64,000 nucleotides of DNA from UMGS172 sp045636945 (GCA_045636945.1 JAZTYO010000019.1:12566-76565), one strand, 5' to 3'; positions 54,801 through 63,543 are shown, counted from the stretch's first letter. Translations and numbers: made by a program. Notes: generated by a model not told the origin, from the sequence alone.

Positions 54801-55014
54801 GAACTCAGATGACCTTCAGATTCTCCTTAATCAGTGGAGTAAGGTGGAAGAGCTTCCTGAGGTTCCCGGTGGTTACTACGTATCACGTGCAGTTGACCAG
54901 GCTTACTGGGCAGTTGTCAATAACGAAAGCAACGAAAAAGACGCTATGCTTGAGTGGGGTGAGGTTGCTGACAACGAGATTGCACGTAAAATTGCAGAAT
55001 ATGCTAAAAACTAA
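51847..55014 (+). CDS. Large secreted solute-binding protein with N-terminal carbohydrate-binding-like domains
   Basis: 1055 residues. A signal peptide (hydrophobic ~8-25, likely cut after VVSA29) has no lipobox. Two beta-rich CBM-like domains follow (~50-280, with VTYEIQVPETAIYNLALTY; ~285-490, with LTWKVSVPADGMYTFGLNY), then a helical linker (~500-600), and a C-terminal family-1-type solute-binding domain (~612-1055; STVRIWVNWGRDQTQVLSN, LFALPDTQGFFIMYYRTD, WTWTEFLDAATILQ, GTGCSVINRSPNKDGAWQFL). Typical Gram-positive SBPs are ~420-residue lipoproteins, so this architecture is unusual. Start ATG 51847 with GAAGGTG five bases upstream. First gene of the transport operon. Confidence 0.85.
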   Translation: MKSGKIRLLAIVLMTVIIVSLFALPVVSADEVQNDAGNPPTIGGEQSGTNVSNEYTKYLESIASNSYAKEDIVIDPLSYKEAFDHEYEGTDGTVSVLSVEKADVLIDIATQKRESKDCLFWRDNKSFQQQGYVTYEIQVPETAIYNLALTYKPLDKTGGNADPSDDKTSVSAVEFKVLINGEVLYSGLDALSFPRMFVNDGATFDKPEGDPREDTIGNQLTPEQVQYSDFVTQYAVDPVGIIAEPYKILLEAGKTNVITVESVYEPVALASIILKAPKDAPSYEQYASQNSGKADYTGEAIEIEGEGAWIKSANSLVAKADNGSCNVTPNSPVISKLNYIGNTNWQIPGESLTWKVSVPADGMYTFGLNYKQAAIIDGFTYRSLTIDGVTPFAECANLRFDYCTEWTFKTIGKAVDEESIDPYKFYLTKGDHIFTLTVTLGETAEFYSRLSEIVDTIGDTYIDIIMITSDSPDPNRDYELFKQIPNFQEVLLGCYTDLNNLASDMKALSGDRSNKYIAALNNMARVLKEMYDNKYTAQNYVSDFYSNYTTVCSWLYEMKTMPLNLDQFQIAGGNGNFNNNSASFGESFKFSLKRFFASFTDEFTTIGGSVSADAKSTVRIWVNWGRDQTQVLSNLIQDSFTAETGIGVQLEIVNASLVNGLLAGNFPDMSLHLSRTDPVNLGMRGALYDLTNFSAAKDPKYSTVDDGSTYLLDYETVLKRFQPTANTPYWYDDGSGHKQLFALPDTQGFFIMYYRTDIFEDLGIPSPETANNGMGWTWTEFLDAATILQRNNMDAYIPYTKIASTTTVNAGMGSLHMFPTVLAQNNVELYNDDRNKTTLTSGDAIEAFTQWTDFYTKYGIEKQMDFYNRFRTGTAPLGISSYTTYTQLTQAAPEIQGRWRITSIPGNPIYDEAGNMTGINQAIAGSGTGCSVINRSPNKDGAWQFLCWWTSAQTQLRYNNNVESILGVVSRTATANVEAFSSYSWNSDDLQILLNQWSKVEELPEVPGGYYVSRAVDQAYWAVVNNESNEKDAMLEWGEVADNEIARKIAEYAKN

Positions 55015-55032
55015 TAAAGGAGGAGGGTATTT

Positions 55033-55950
55033 ATGGAAAACAGTTTAACACTTAAAAAGATTAAGCGTAGAGCATTGTTGAGAGAGCAACTTCCTTCATA
55101 TATAATGCTTTCACCGTTCTTAATCTTCTTTATCGTCTTCCTCGTATTGCCTATACTCTCTTCTATTGTATTCAGCTTTACGAACTTCGATATGATTAAT
55201 TCCCCTACCGGTGCAGGATTGGGTAACTACATGAGAATGTTCCTTGATGACGACGTTTTCCCGGTTGTCTTCAAGAACACTATGTTATTTGCTATCATTT
55301 GCGGACCTGCAGGATTCCTTCTTTCCTTCGTTCTTGCTTGGTTCATCAACGAATTCTCCCCGTTGGTCCGTACATTGTTGTCGTTTATGTTCTATGCTCC
55401 CGCACTTGTCGGTAACGCACACTTCATCTGGACAGTCGCCTTCTCCAGCGATAGCTACGGTTACATCAACTCGGCACTTTTATCGCTCGGACTTATTACC
55501 GAGCCTGTAACCTGGCTTTCAACCGCCGAATACATCAAGCCGATTATCATTGCAGTTCAGTTGTGGTCAAGCATGGGTGTTTCCTTCCTTTCTAATATTT
55601 CCGGTTTGCAGAACGTTAACCAGGAACTTTACGAGGCAGGTTCAATCGACGGTATTAGAAACCGTTGGCAGGAACTTTGGTACATCACCCTGCCTACCAT
55701 GAAGCACATGCTTTTGTTTAGTGCTGTTATGCAGATTTCAAGTGCTTTCTCTATCAGTGCTATAGCGATAGAGCTTGCAGGTTTCCCAAGCGTCAGCTAT
55801 GCGGCCGATACGATAGTATCACACATGCAGGACCTTGGTACGGTACGATACGAATTAGGTTACGCGTCATCCGTTTCGGTCGTGCTATTCCTAATGATGG
55901 TTGTCTTCCGACTATTGATAGGAAAACTACTGAATATGACAGGAAAGTAA
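55033..55950 (+). CDS. Sugar ABC transporter permease (UgpA/MalF type)
   Basis: 305 residues, six helices. YIMLSPFLIFFIVFLVLPIL start and the EAA coupling loop EAGSIDGIRNRWQELWYITLP identify a CUT1-type permease. 19 bp after the SBP stop with GGAGGAGGG. Pairs with the next gene. CUT1 systems import oligosaccharides or sugar derivatives. Confidence 0.93.
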   Translation: MENSLTLKKIKRRALLREQLPSYIMLSPFLIFFIVFLVLPILSSIVFSFTNFDMINSPTGAGLGNYMRMFLDDDVFPVVFKNTMLFAIICGPAGFLLSFVLAWFINEFSPLVRTLLSFMFYAPALVGNAHFIWTVAFSSDSYGYINSALLSLGLITEPVTWLSTAEYIKPIIIAVQLWSSMGVSFLSNISGLQNVNQELYEAGSIDGIRNRWQELWYITLPTMKHMLLFSAVMQISSAFSISAIAIELAGFPSVSYAADTIVSHMQDLGTVRYELGYASSVSVVLFLMMVVFRLLIGKLLNMTGK

Positions 55951-55962
55951 GGAGGTGGGACA

Positions 55963-56925
55963 GTGAGTTTATTCAGAAAAAAACAGGAAGTTTTGATTTT
56001 ACCGAGTGGTGCGAAGGCTTTGCGTGATTCCGTAAACGATGCAAGAGCTCCCAAACGCAGACGTGCTTCCAAATCAGAAGCAAAGCGTTATACACGTTCT
56101 AAAGTAGGTAACTTCTTCTACTTCTTCTTCATTATTGCCGCAGGCGTTTTCACTATCCTGCCGCTTATCTACTGTATTTGTACATCATTGAAACCGTTGG
56201 ACGAGATTATGATCTTCCCCCCGCAGTTCTTCGTTAAGCGACCCACCTTTGCAAACTATGCAGCGTTGCCCGAACTGTTGTCCAACCTTCGTATCCCGCT
56301 GTCAAGATACGTCTTCAACAGCTTGTTTGTAACCATCGGCACAACCTTCCTTTACGTTGTTATCGCTTCTATGGCTGCATTTGTTCTTTGTAAGTCCAAC
56401 ATAAAGTTTAAGAAGACCATCTTCTACATTATTCAGTTCTCACTTCTCTTCAATGCATACACCTTGGCTATCCCGCGTTACATTATATATACAAGTATTC
56501 ACATCGTCGATACATATTGGGTATATATACTACCGCACTTTGCCTCTACGATGGGTGTCTTCCTTATGAAGCAGTATATGGAAGGTGCTTTGCCAAACGC
56601 ATTGCTTGAAGCTGCCAAGATAGACGGTGCAGGATATTTCAGAATATTCTGGCGAATAGTAATGCCTATCGTTAAGCCGATGTGGCTGACCCTGACCTTG
56701 TTCACATTCCGTGATGTCTGGGCATCGGTCCCCGGTGGTACGATATTCAGCGAAGCATTGAAAACCTTGCCTACCATTATGGGTCAGATTACCGCCGGTG
56801 GTATTGCCCGTTCAGGTAGTGCCATGGCTGTTACATGTATACTTATGATTCCGCCTATACTTGTTTACCTGATTTCTCAGAGTAATGTTATGGAATCCAT
56901 GAGTAGTGCGGGTATTAAGGAATAA
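55963..56925 (+). CDS. Sugar ABC transporter permease (UgpE/MalG type)
   Basis: 320 residues with a basic 45-residue N-terminal tail before six helices. ILPLIYCICTSLKPLDEIM and the EAA loop EAAKIDGAGYFRIFWRIVMPIVKP (starting ALLEAAKIDGAG) are typical of the second CUT1 permease. GTG start at 55963, with AAGGAGGTG seven bases before it. Partner of the 55033 permease. Confidence 0.93.
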   Translation: MSLFRKKQEVLILPSGAKALRDSVNDARAPKRRRASKSEAKRYTRSKVGNFFYFFFIIAAGVFTILPLIYCICTSLKPLDEIMIFPPQFFVKRPTFANYAALPELLSNLRIPLSRYVFNSLFVTIGTTFLYVVIASMAAFVLCKSNIKFKKTIFYIIQFSLLFNAYTLAIPRYIIYTSIHIVDTYWVYILPHFASTMGVFLMKQYMEGALPNALLEAAKIDGAGYFRIFWRIVMPIVKPMWLTLTLFTFRDVWASVPGGTIFSEALKTLPTIMGQITAGGIARSGSAMAVTCILMIPPILVYLISQSNVMESMSSAGIKE

Positions 56926-56937
56926 GGAGGTCTCAAG

Positions 56938-59136
56938 ATGAAAAACATTAAAATTTCGAGACTCCTTACCCGTGTTCTTGTCTGTCTTATCGCTGTATTC
57001 ATTCTTGTACCGTCGATCGGTGTATCTGCCGTATCAGAAAAGACTGACGAAATCGGCTATGAGTCCTATACCTATTGGTATGAGTTTACCGGTAAAACCA
57101 ACCGTGTAGTACCTACCAAGCCTATGTACACCGTTGGAACCGTTCTTACCTCACTTGACTTAGGTTGTATTTCCGGTTCTACTATAGAAGATTCTCACGT
57201 TTCCAGTAGTGGATTGACCTATGTACTTGACGGAGTTGCTTCCAAAATTATAGTTCTTGACCAGCAGTATCAGATCATTGACACCATTACCGCTGTTGTT
57301 AAGGAAAATGGTGAGAAGCTTGACTTCTGGAAGGCAAAGGGTATCTTTGTTGATGATGATGAGAATATCTTCATTGCTGATACTCAGCACCAGCGTGTTA
57401 TCAAGTGTGACAACAAGGGTAACTTCATTAGACTTTATCAGTTACCTGAAGCTGGTACTACTGATGCACGTCTGATTCCTTCTGGCTTCAACTATCAGCC
57501 TATTAAGGTTGCTGTCGACCATAAGGGATATGTCTACATTCTCAGCAACGGTTCTTATTACGGTGCTATTCTTTATGACCCCAACGATAAATTCCTTGGT
57601 TTCTATGGCGCTAATGATGTTCCTGCAACATTTGCACAGGCCTTGACCACGTTGTGGAACAGACTGTTTATGAACAACGAAAAGCGTGCTGAAATGACCC
57701 GTTCATTGCCATATACCTTCTCTGACCTTTGGGTTGACGGTGAAGGATTTATCTACACCGCAACAAGTTCTACCAACACATTGGGACAGACGGCCCAGAT
57801 TAAGCGACTTAATCCCGGTGGTACCAACATTCTTGATTCTACAGATGTTAACTTTGTTGAGGACGAGATAGGTATAAATCCTTTGACCAAGAAAGCACGT
57901 AGTCAGAGTCTTATTGGTGTTGCGGCTGATGATGACGGATTTATCTATACCATCGACACTACTTACGGAAGAGTTTATGTTTACGATAGTGAGTGTAATC
58001 TCGTTTCGACATTTGGTGGCGGTATTAAAGCCGGTACTCAGGACGGAACCTTCTATAATGCAAGTTCAATAAGCTACAACAAGGTTACTCAGGATGTTAT
58101 CGTTACCGATAATAGCCAGAACACCGTAACTGTTTTCAACATCACCGAGTACGGTAGGCTGATTAAATCTGCTCGGGCTAAGACCGTTGTAGGTGACTAT
58201 GAAGAAGCTATGGACGAATGGACCGAGGTTCTTGCTGCTGACCGTAACTGCCAGTTGGCTTACGCAGGTCTTGCAAGAGCTTACTATGCACTTGGTCAGA
58301 CCACTGACGATGAAGCTTTGGCCAGCGTATACACTAACAAGGCTATTGAGCTTTCAAAGCAGGGCTACGACCGTGAGACCTACTCTTTGGCTTTTGGCAG
58401 TGTCCGTACCGAATGGCTCCGTGAGAACTTCACTTTGGTTATTATAATAGCTGTTGTAATTATTGCAGCACTTATCGCTTTGCTTGTTTATTCTACAAAG
58501 CACAGTGTAAGGCTTGTTAAAAACGAGAAGGTACACCTTGCTACCACAATTCTTACACATCCGTTTGAAAATTTAAGAGATATGAAGGAAAAGAACCTGG
58601 CTTCAGTTCCTGTATGTCTTGTAATTTTGATTCTCTACTACGTCTTTGACGTCATGGAGACCACAATGGGCGGTTTTGCATTCACTTACTTTGATCCGTC
58701 CAGCTATAATGCATTGCTTGTTCTTGGCAAGACGGCAGGTCTTGTAATTCTTTGGACCGTAGCCAACTGGGCAGTATGTACTCTCTTCAGTGGTAAGGGT
58801 AAAATCAAAGAAATCTTTGCAGTAATGTGTTACAGCCTTATTCCTTCACTTATTGGAAGCATTGTTTACGTTGTTTGTTCCAATATTCTTACCCCCGATG
58901 AGGCAGCCTTCCTTAACGTATTGACCATTATATGCACGCTTTATACAGTGCTTCTGTTGGCTGCAGGCTCAATAATCGTTCATGATTACAGTATGATAAA
59001 GTTCATCGGTACTACTATACTTTCGTTGCTCGGATGTGCCATCGTAGTATTCTTGCTTATTGCCGTAGCCGTTCTTTTGCAACAGCTTGGCGGTTTCATA
59101 GGAACTATCTACACCGAAATTCTTAAACTATTCTAA
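56938..59136 (+). CDS. NHL-propeller / TPR / YIP1-domain membrane protein
   Basis: 732 residues. Signal anchor (~9-30), an extracellular beta-propeller with NHL-type repeats (~80-400; GIFVDDDENIFIADTQHQRVIKCD, KVAVDHKGYVYILS, VAADDDGFIYTIDTTYGRVYVYD), a short TPR helix array (~410-475; YEEAMDEWTEVLAADRNCQLAYAGLARAYYAL), a helix at ~498-518, and a C-terminal YIP1-type domain of five helices (~555-732). The propeller probably binds glycans or proteins outside the cell. The role is unknown, but its place between permease pairs argues for a part in the transport system. Confidence 0.8.
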   Translation: MKNIKISRLLTRVLVCLIAVFILVPSIGVSAVSEKTDEIGYESYTYWYEFTGKTNRVVPTKPMYTVGTVLTSLDLGCISGSTIEDSHVSSSGLTYVLDGVASKIIVLDQQYQIIDTITAVVKENGEKLDFWKAKGIFVDDDENIFIADTQHQRVIKCDNKGNFIRLYQLPEAGTTDARLIPSGFNYQPIKVAVDHKGYVYILSNGSYYGAILYDPNDKFLGFYGANDVPATFAQALTTLWNRLFMNNEKRAEMTRSLPYTFSDLWVDGEGFIYTATSSTNTLGQTAQIKRLNPGGTNILDSTDVNFVEDEIGINPLTKKARSQSLIGVAADDDGFIYTIDTTYGRVYVYDSECNLVSTFGGGIKAGTQDGTFYNASSISYNKVTQDVIVTDNSQNTVTVFNITEYGRLIKSARAKTVVGDYEEAMDEWTEVLAADRNCQLAYAGLARAYYALGQTTDDEALASVYTNKAIELSKQGYDRETYSLAFGSVRTEWLRENFTLVIIIAVVIIAALIALLVYSTKHSVRLVKNEKVHLATTILTHPFENLRDMKEKNLASVPVCLVILILYYVFDVMETTMGGFAFTYFDPSSYNALLVLGKTAGLVILWTVANWAVCTLFSGKGKIKEIFAVMCYSLIPSLIGSIVYVVCSNILTPDEAAFLNVLTIICTLYTVLLLAAGSIIVHDYSMIKFIGTTILSLLGCAIVVFLLIAVAVLLQQLGGFIGTIYTEILKLF

Positions 59137-59154
59137 CAAAGGAGGAGAAACGAA

Positions 59155-61452
59155 TTGAAGTTCAAACGTGTATTAAATTCAGTTTTGTGTTTGTTGCTTT
59201 GCTCAGTACTCCTCCTTGTAGGAGTCGGCTGCAACGAGCAGAGAGCTGCTGAGCAGGCTTATGCAATGCCTGAAAAGCTTGATAAGCTCACAACTACCTG
59301 CGTAGCTGAAAATGCCAACTATAGCCTTATCTGGAACGCCGAAAAGAAGTGCGTAATCCTTTATGATAAGGTAAACGAGACCGAGTGGAGTTACATCCCC
59401 GAGGATGCTCTTAACACAAAGTATGGTTACTCTGAGGATACAGGTGGCGAAGAGGCTACTATCCGTCCTCAGGTTAAGTCGCCTATTATAGTTCATTACT
59501 ATTCGACCTCAAACTTCCTTGAGGAAGAAACAAACGCATACGCTTTGTCGATTGCAAAGAACAATTTCAGTCTTACCCGTACCAAGGACGGACTTGAAAT
59601 GATGTGTTACTTTGTTGACCGTCAGATTGCCGTACCTGTTGAGTTTACCCTTACTGATAAAGGTGTTGACGTTTCGGTTGACCCTACCAAGATTCAGGAA
59701 AACGAGGATTACAACGTTTTCGGCGTAACGATTGCTCCTTTCTTCTGCTCAATTTCTAATGAAAATACAGAGAAAGATGGTTACTACCTCTTCGTTCCCT
59801 CCGGTTCGGGTTCATTAGTAACCCCTGTTGTTGATAACACTAAGGATGCGGCTGTTGAGATTGTTGAGGCTGTTTACGGTCAAGATGCAAACGTCACTAA
59901 ATTTGAGGAAGCTACCGAAACCGAAACTGTAAGAATTCCTGTTTACGGCGCTGTTAACGGTGAAAAGGCTTGCTGTGCTATTATAAAGGATGGCGCAGAA
60001 GCAGCTTTCGTTAATACTGTTATTGCTCAGAAGTTTACTGGGTATTCTTATATCAGCACTGAGTTCCACCTCAGAGGTTATCAGGAAGTTGTACAGTCCT
60101 TGTTCACAAAAACTATTGTTAAAACCAAGCTTTACGCTGACGCATTTACAACCGATAAGGTTTGTGTAGGCTTCTATCCTCTCTATGGTGAGGACGCTTC
60201 CTACATCGGTATGGCTAACACCTACCGTGATTATCTTACCGAAACTAAGGCACTTAGCGCCGAGAAGTCCAACGATTCTTTGCTTAATCTGAAGCTTGTT
60301 GGTGGTATTGAGACCAAGGAATTCCACTTCGGTATTCCCAGCGATGCAATGCTCGTTGCTACAACCTTGAATCAGGCTTACGACATAGTATCCGATGTCA
60401 AGAACAAGACAGGTCTTGATAACATTAACGTAAATCTTGTTGGCTTTGGTTCAAGCGGTAACGATATTGGCATTGTTGCAGGTAACTATGAGATTAACAA
60501 AGTATTCGGTAAGGATGCCGAACTCAAAAAGTTGGTTGAGTACTCCAAGGCAAACGGAGTTAACCTGTTTATGAACTTTGACATGGTAAGATTCAGTTCT
60601 TCCGGTGGCGGAGTTTCAACAGGATTCGGTAAAGCAGATGCTGCAAATGGAAGCTTTACTACCCTTAACTACTACTCCGCAAACCTTAGAATTCCCAATA
60701 ATAGCCTCCGTTCTTATTACCTCGTTTCACGTTCTAAATTCTCCGAGGTTGCAACCAACATTAAGGAAGCTGCTGACGAGTGGCAGCTCGGCGGTATCAG
60801 CCTTGATACTCTGACCAGTATCTCTTATTCTGACTACTGCGACAGACAGTATTATTCAAGAGCTGACTTTGGCGATCAGGCAACAGCCATTATCAACAAC
60901 TATAAGGCAAATGGCTACAAAGTAGCAGGCAGTGATGCAAACGCCTTTGCAGCAGCAGCTTGTACTCACGTTTATGATGTACCTACCCAGTCCTCCAAGT
61001 ACAGATCCTTTACAGTAGATGTTCCGTTCTACGAGATCGTATTTAAGGGTTCGGTTTCTATGTCGGGTATGTCTATGAACCTGTCTGCCGATGATAAGAT
61101 CACCTTCTTGAAGGCTGTTGAGTCTGGTTTAGGACTTACCTACACCCTTATCGGCAAATACGATACAAATCTTATCACCTCGGCACAAAACGTATTCTAC
61201 GGTTCCGTATATTGGGACGATACTATTGAGCACGGTGCTCGTGAGAACATCGAAACAGTGGTTGCTGAATACAAATCATACTTTGATTCGGTTAATGGTG
61301 CAAAGATTAAGAATCACACCATCATCAACGAAGATGTTCGAATGACCGAGTTTGATAACGGAGTTATCGTATACGTAAACTACGGAACCTCCGATTACAC
61401 CGATGGCGACATTTCTGTTGCCGCATGTAACTACACAGTAAAGGGGGCGTAA
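59155..61452 (+). CDS. DUF5696-like lipoprotein
   Basis: 765 residues. TTG start at 59155 with AAAGGAGGAG eight bases upstream. Lipoprotein signal with lipobox GVGC26. The body looks like the DUF5696 family: an N-terminal beta-rich domain (YSLIWNAEKKCVILYDK onward), then a (beta/alpha)8-like part (GLDNINVNLVGFGSSGNDIG; YSKANGVNLFMNFDMVRFSSSG; ADEWQLGGISLDTL; YKANGYKVAGSDANAFAAA) with conserved acidic residues of a glycosidase-like barrel, and a C-terminal beta domain. A cell-surface glycoside hydrolase or glycan-binding protein is plausible; no activity is established. Confidence 0.75.
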   Translation: MKFKRVLNSVLCLLLCSVLLLVGVGCNEQRAAEQAYAMPEKLDKLTTTCVAENANYSLIWNAEKKCVILYDKVNETEWSYIPEDALNTKYGYSEDTGGEEATIRPQVKSPIIVHYYSTSNFLEEETNAYALSIAKNNFSLTRTKDGLEMMCYFVDRQIAVPVEFTLTDKGVDVSVDPTKIQENEDYNVFGVTIAPFFCSISNENTEKDGYYLFVPSGSGSLVTPVVDNTKDAAVEIVEAVYGQDANVTKFEEATETETVRIPVYGAVNGEKACCAIIKDGAEAAFVNTVIAQKFTGYSYISTEFHLRGYQEVVQSLFTKTIVKTKLYADAFTTDKVCVGFYPLYGEDASYIGMANTYRDYLTETKALSAEKSNDSLLNLKLVGGIETKEFHFGIPSDAMLVATTLNQAYDIVSDVKNKTGLDNINVNLVGFGSSGNDIGIVAGNYEINKVFGKDAELKKLVEYSKANGVNLFMNFDMVRFSSSGGGVSTGFGKADAANGSFTTLNYYSANLRIPNNSLRSYYLVSRSKFSEVATNIKEAADEWQLGGISLDTLTSISYSDYCDRQYYSRADFGDQATAIINNYKANGYKVAGSDANAFAAAACTHVYDVPTQSSKYRSFTVDVPFYEIVFKGSVSMSGMSMNLSADDKITFLKAVESGLGLTYTLIGKYDTNLITSAQNVFYGSVYWDDTIEHGARENIETVVAEYKSYFDSVNGAKIKNHTIINEDVRMTEFDNGVIVYVNYGTSDYTDGDISVAACNYTVKGA

Positions 61453-61455
61453 TAA

Positions 61456-62415
61456 ATGACCATGGATCAGATGAATAATTCAGCTCCCGCCAATTCTTTG
61501 AAGAAAAAGAAAAAGCACAAAGGTATAGAATCTTTGAAGAGTACATACGGACGTCTGTTCGTTCTGCATTGGGAAATCGGTCTCGCACTGTTCTTCATAA
61601 TGCCTCTTGTCCAGTCGTTCTACTACGCTTTCTGTGATGTTAGTTTTTCAGGCGGTGAGTACCACTTCGAGTATGCAGGTTTAAAGAACTTTGACTATGC
61701 ATTGAATAAGAATGCAAGCTTCGGTACTAATTTAAGAACTTTATGGGCTATGCCGGGGTCACTTTTTGTTATTGTAATCATCAGCCTTATCTTGGCATTA
61801 TTGCTTAACCAGAAGTTCCGCGGTAGACTCTTCTTCAGAGGTCTTTACTTCCTGCCCGTTATTATTGCTACCGGTGTTGTTATTGACCTTTTGTTCCAAA
61901 CAACTACCAGCGATATATCTTCCGCAGGTGTTTCCGATTCCTTTGCATCTGATATGCTTAAGGTTGAGGATATCATCGAATGGTTGTCATTACCGACGTC
62001 GATTGGTGTATTCTTTGCGAATCTGTTGAATGACATATTCAACCTTGTTTGGAACAGTGGTATCCAGATTGTTCTGTTTATTTCAGGTATGCAGTCTATT
62101 CCTGATTCTCTTTACGAGGTTTCAAAGGTTGAAGGCGCTACCAAATGGGAAGAGTTCTGGTTTATCACTCTGCCGATGCTTTCCAGAACACTTATTCTGG
62201 TCATCGTCTTTACAATAGTTGAACTTGTTACAGCTAAGAATAATGCAGTTATGACTCAGGCTTACACCCTTATGAGAGGTGCTGCTTCCAGCTACGGCAC
62301 CGCTTCGGCAATGCTTTGGATTTACTTCATCATTGTTGGCTTGGGTATGGCAATCATAATGTGGTTGTTCTCCGTGATCTTCTTAAGACGTTGGGATACA
62401 GGAGGTAGAAGTTAA
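61456..62415 (+). CDS. Sugar ABC transporter permease, second pair, MalF/UgpA type
   Basis: 319 residues, six helices after a basic N-terminal tail (SLKKKKKHKG). The EAA-type loop VSKVEGATKWEEFWFITLPML is present. A larger periplasmic-side loop (~160-190) sits between helices 3 and 4 (TSDISSAGVSDSFASDMLKV). RBS AAGGGGG. Stop overlaps the next gene (TAATG). Differs clearly from the 55033 permease, so the two pairs are not a recent duplication. Confidence 0.92.
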   Translation: MTMDQMNNSAPANSLKKKKKHKGIESLKSTYGRLFVLHWEIGLALFFIMPLVQSFYYAFCDVSFSGGEYHFEYAGLKNFDYALNKNASFGTNLRTLWAMPGSLFVIVIISLILALLLNQKFRGRLFFRGLYFLPVIIATGVVIDLLFQTTTSDISSAGVSDSFASDMLKVEDIIEWLSLPTSIGVFFANLLNDIFNLVWNSGIQIVLFISGMQSIPDSLYEVSKVEGATKWEEFWFITLPMLSRTLILVIVFTIVELVTAKNNAVMTQAYTLMRGAASSYGTASAMLWIYFIIVGLGMAIIMWLFSVIFLRRWDTGGRS

Positions 62416-63425
62416 TGCAGAATCTTAAACTCAAAGCACAAGACTTGTGTTCTAAAGTCAAAAACTCCACCTCTGAGTCCAGACGCAAGGTGATTTCCAA
62501 GTTCAACGGCTTGTTTACATCGCTTCTTCGTTACGTTGTTCTTATCGCAATCGGTTACATTATTTTGTACCCCTTGCTTTATATGATCAGTTCGGCTATC
62601 AGAACCAGAGATTCTTTCTATGACCCCTCGGTCATTTGGATTACCTCTGACGTAACCTTCGAGAACTTTACCATGGCTTGGAAGGTTATGAAATACGGTA
62701 GTGCAATCTGGAACACTATTCTGTATGAAATAGTTTCTGCAGGAATTCAGATTGTAAGCTGCTCGGTTGTCGCTTATGGTCTTGCCCGTTTCGACTTTAA
62801 GGAAAAGAGAATTCTTACATTCTTTATGTTCCTTCTCATCCTTGTTCCGTCGCAGATGATGATGCTGCCGATATTTATGAACTACTCAAAGCTCGATTTC
62901 TTCGGTTTGCTGGGTCTTGTGGATTCCTTAACAGGTATCGACATTCGCCCCAACGTTCTGAACTCGGTAACAACCTTCTGGTTGCCCGCATTACTTGGCG
63001 TAGGCATCCGTTCGGGTATCATCATTTACATCTATGTTCAGTTCTTCAAGGGCCTTCCTAAAGAGCTTGAAGAGGCAGCTTGGATCGACGGTGCAGGTCC
63101 TCTTAAGACCTATATCCGAATCGCACTTCCTTCTTCTGGTGTCGTTATCACCACCATCACTGTTTTCTCGCTCATCTGGCACTGGAACGACTATCAGTTG
63201 GCTTCCATGTACCTCTACGCAGAGAAATGGCCTTTGGCTGTTAAGCTCAGTGAAATCACCTCGGCAGAGGCTATCGGTACTCTGAGACTTCCTGCTGACG
63301 ACCCGTTGAGAATCGCCATTATGATGGCAGGATGCTTTATGTTCATAATCCCGATACTCATTGTTTACCTTATTCTTCAGAAGAAGTTCGTTAAGAGTAT
63401 CGACCGTGTAGGTATCACGGGCTAA
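62415..63425 (+). CDS. Sugar ABC transporter permease, second pair, MalG/UgpE type
   Basis: 336 residues, six helices. Coupling loop LEEAAWIDGAGPLKTYIRIALP. YIILYPLLYMISSAIRT is the typical first-helix block. ATG 62415 overlaps the previous stop and has AGGAGG upstream. No ATPase gene follows in the window; CUT1 systems in Firmicutes often share a remote MsmK-type ATPase. Confidence 0.93.
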   Translation: MQNLKLKAQDLCSKVKNSTSESRRKVISKFNGLFTSLLRYVVLIAIGYIILYPLLYMISSAIRTRDSFYDPSVIWITSDVTFENFTMAWKVMKYGSAIWNTILYEIVSAGIQIVSCSVVAYGLARFDFKEKRILTFFMFLLILVPSQMMMLPIFMNYSKLDFFGLLGLVDSLTGIDIRPNVLNSVTTFWLPALLGVGIRSGIIIYIYVQFFKGLPKELEEAAWIDGAGPLKTYIRIALPSSGVVITTITVFSLIWHWNDYQLASMYLYAEKWPLAVKLSEITSAEAIGTLRLPADDPLRIAIMMAGCFMFIIPILIVYLILQKKFVKSIDRVGITG

Positions 63426-63462
63426 CTTGTCGAAAGACATCCCAAACTAGAAATATCAACAA

Positions 63463-63530
63463 TAAATCGGGTTAAAATTTGGTTATTTTTTCACATAAAA
63501 GATTAAAAACTTTATTGAAAACCCGATTTA
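63463..63530. promoter_or_regulatory. Inverted repeat around the second SBP promoter
   Basis: Perfect 11-bp arms TAAATCGGGTT (63463-63473) and AACCCGATTTA (63520-63530), 46 bp apart. The right arm falls inside the spacer of the promoter at 63515-63543, where a bound regulator would block polymerase. Confidence 0.65.
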
Positions 63531-63543
63531 GATTTGATATTAT
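63515..63543 (+). promoter_or_regulatory. Promoter of the second solute-binding protein gene
   Basis: TTGAAA (63515-63520), 17-bp spacer, TATTAT (63538-63543), about 73 bp before ATG 63617. A second weaker option is TTGACA at 63571-63576 with AATAAT-like sequence downstream. It would give the SBP extra transcription over the operon read-through. Confidence 0.65.
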
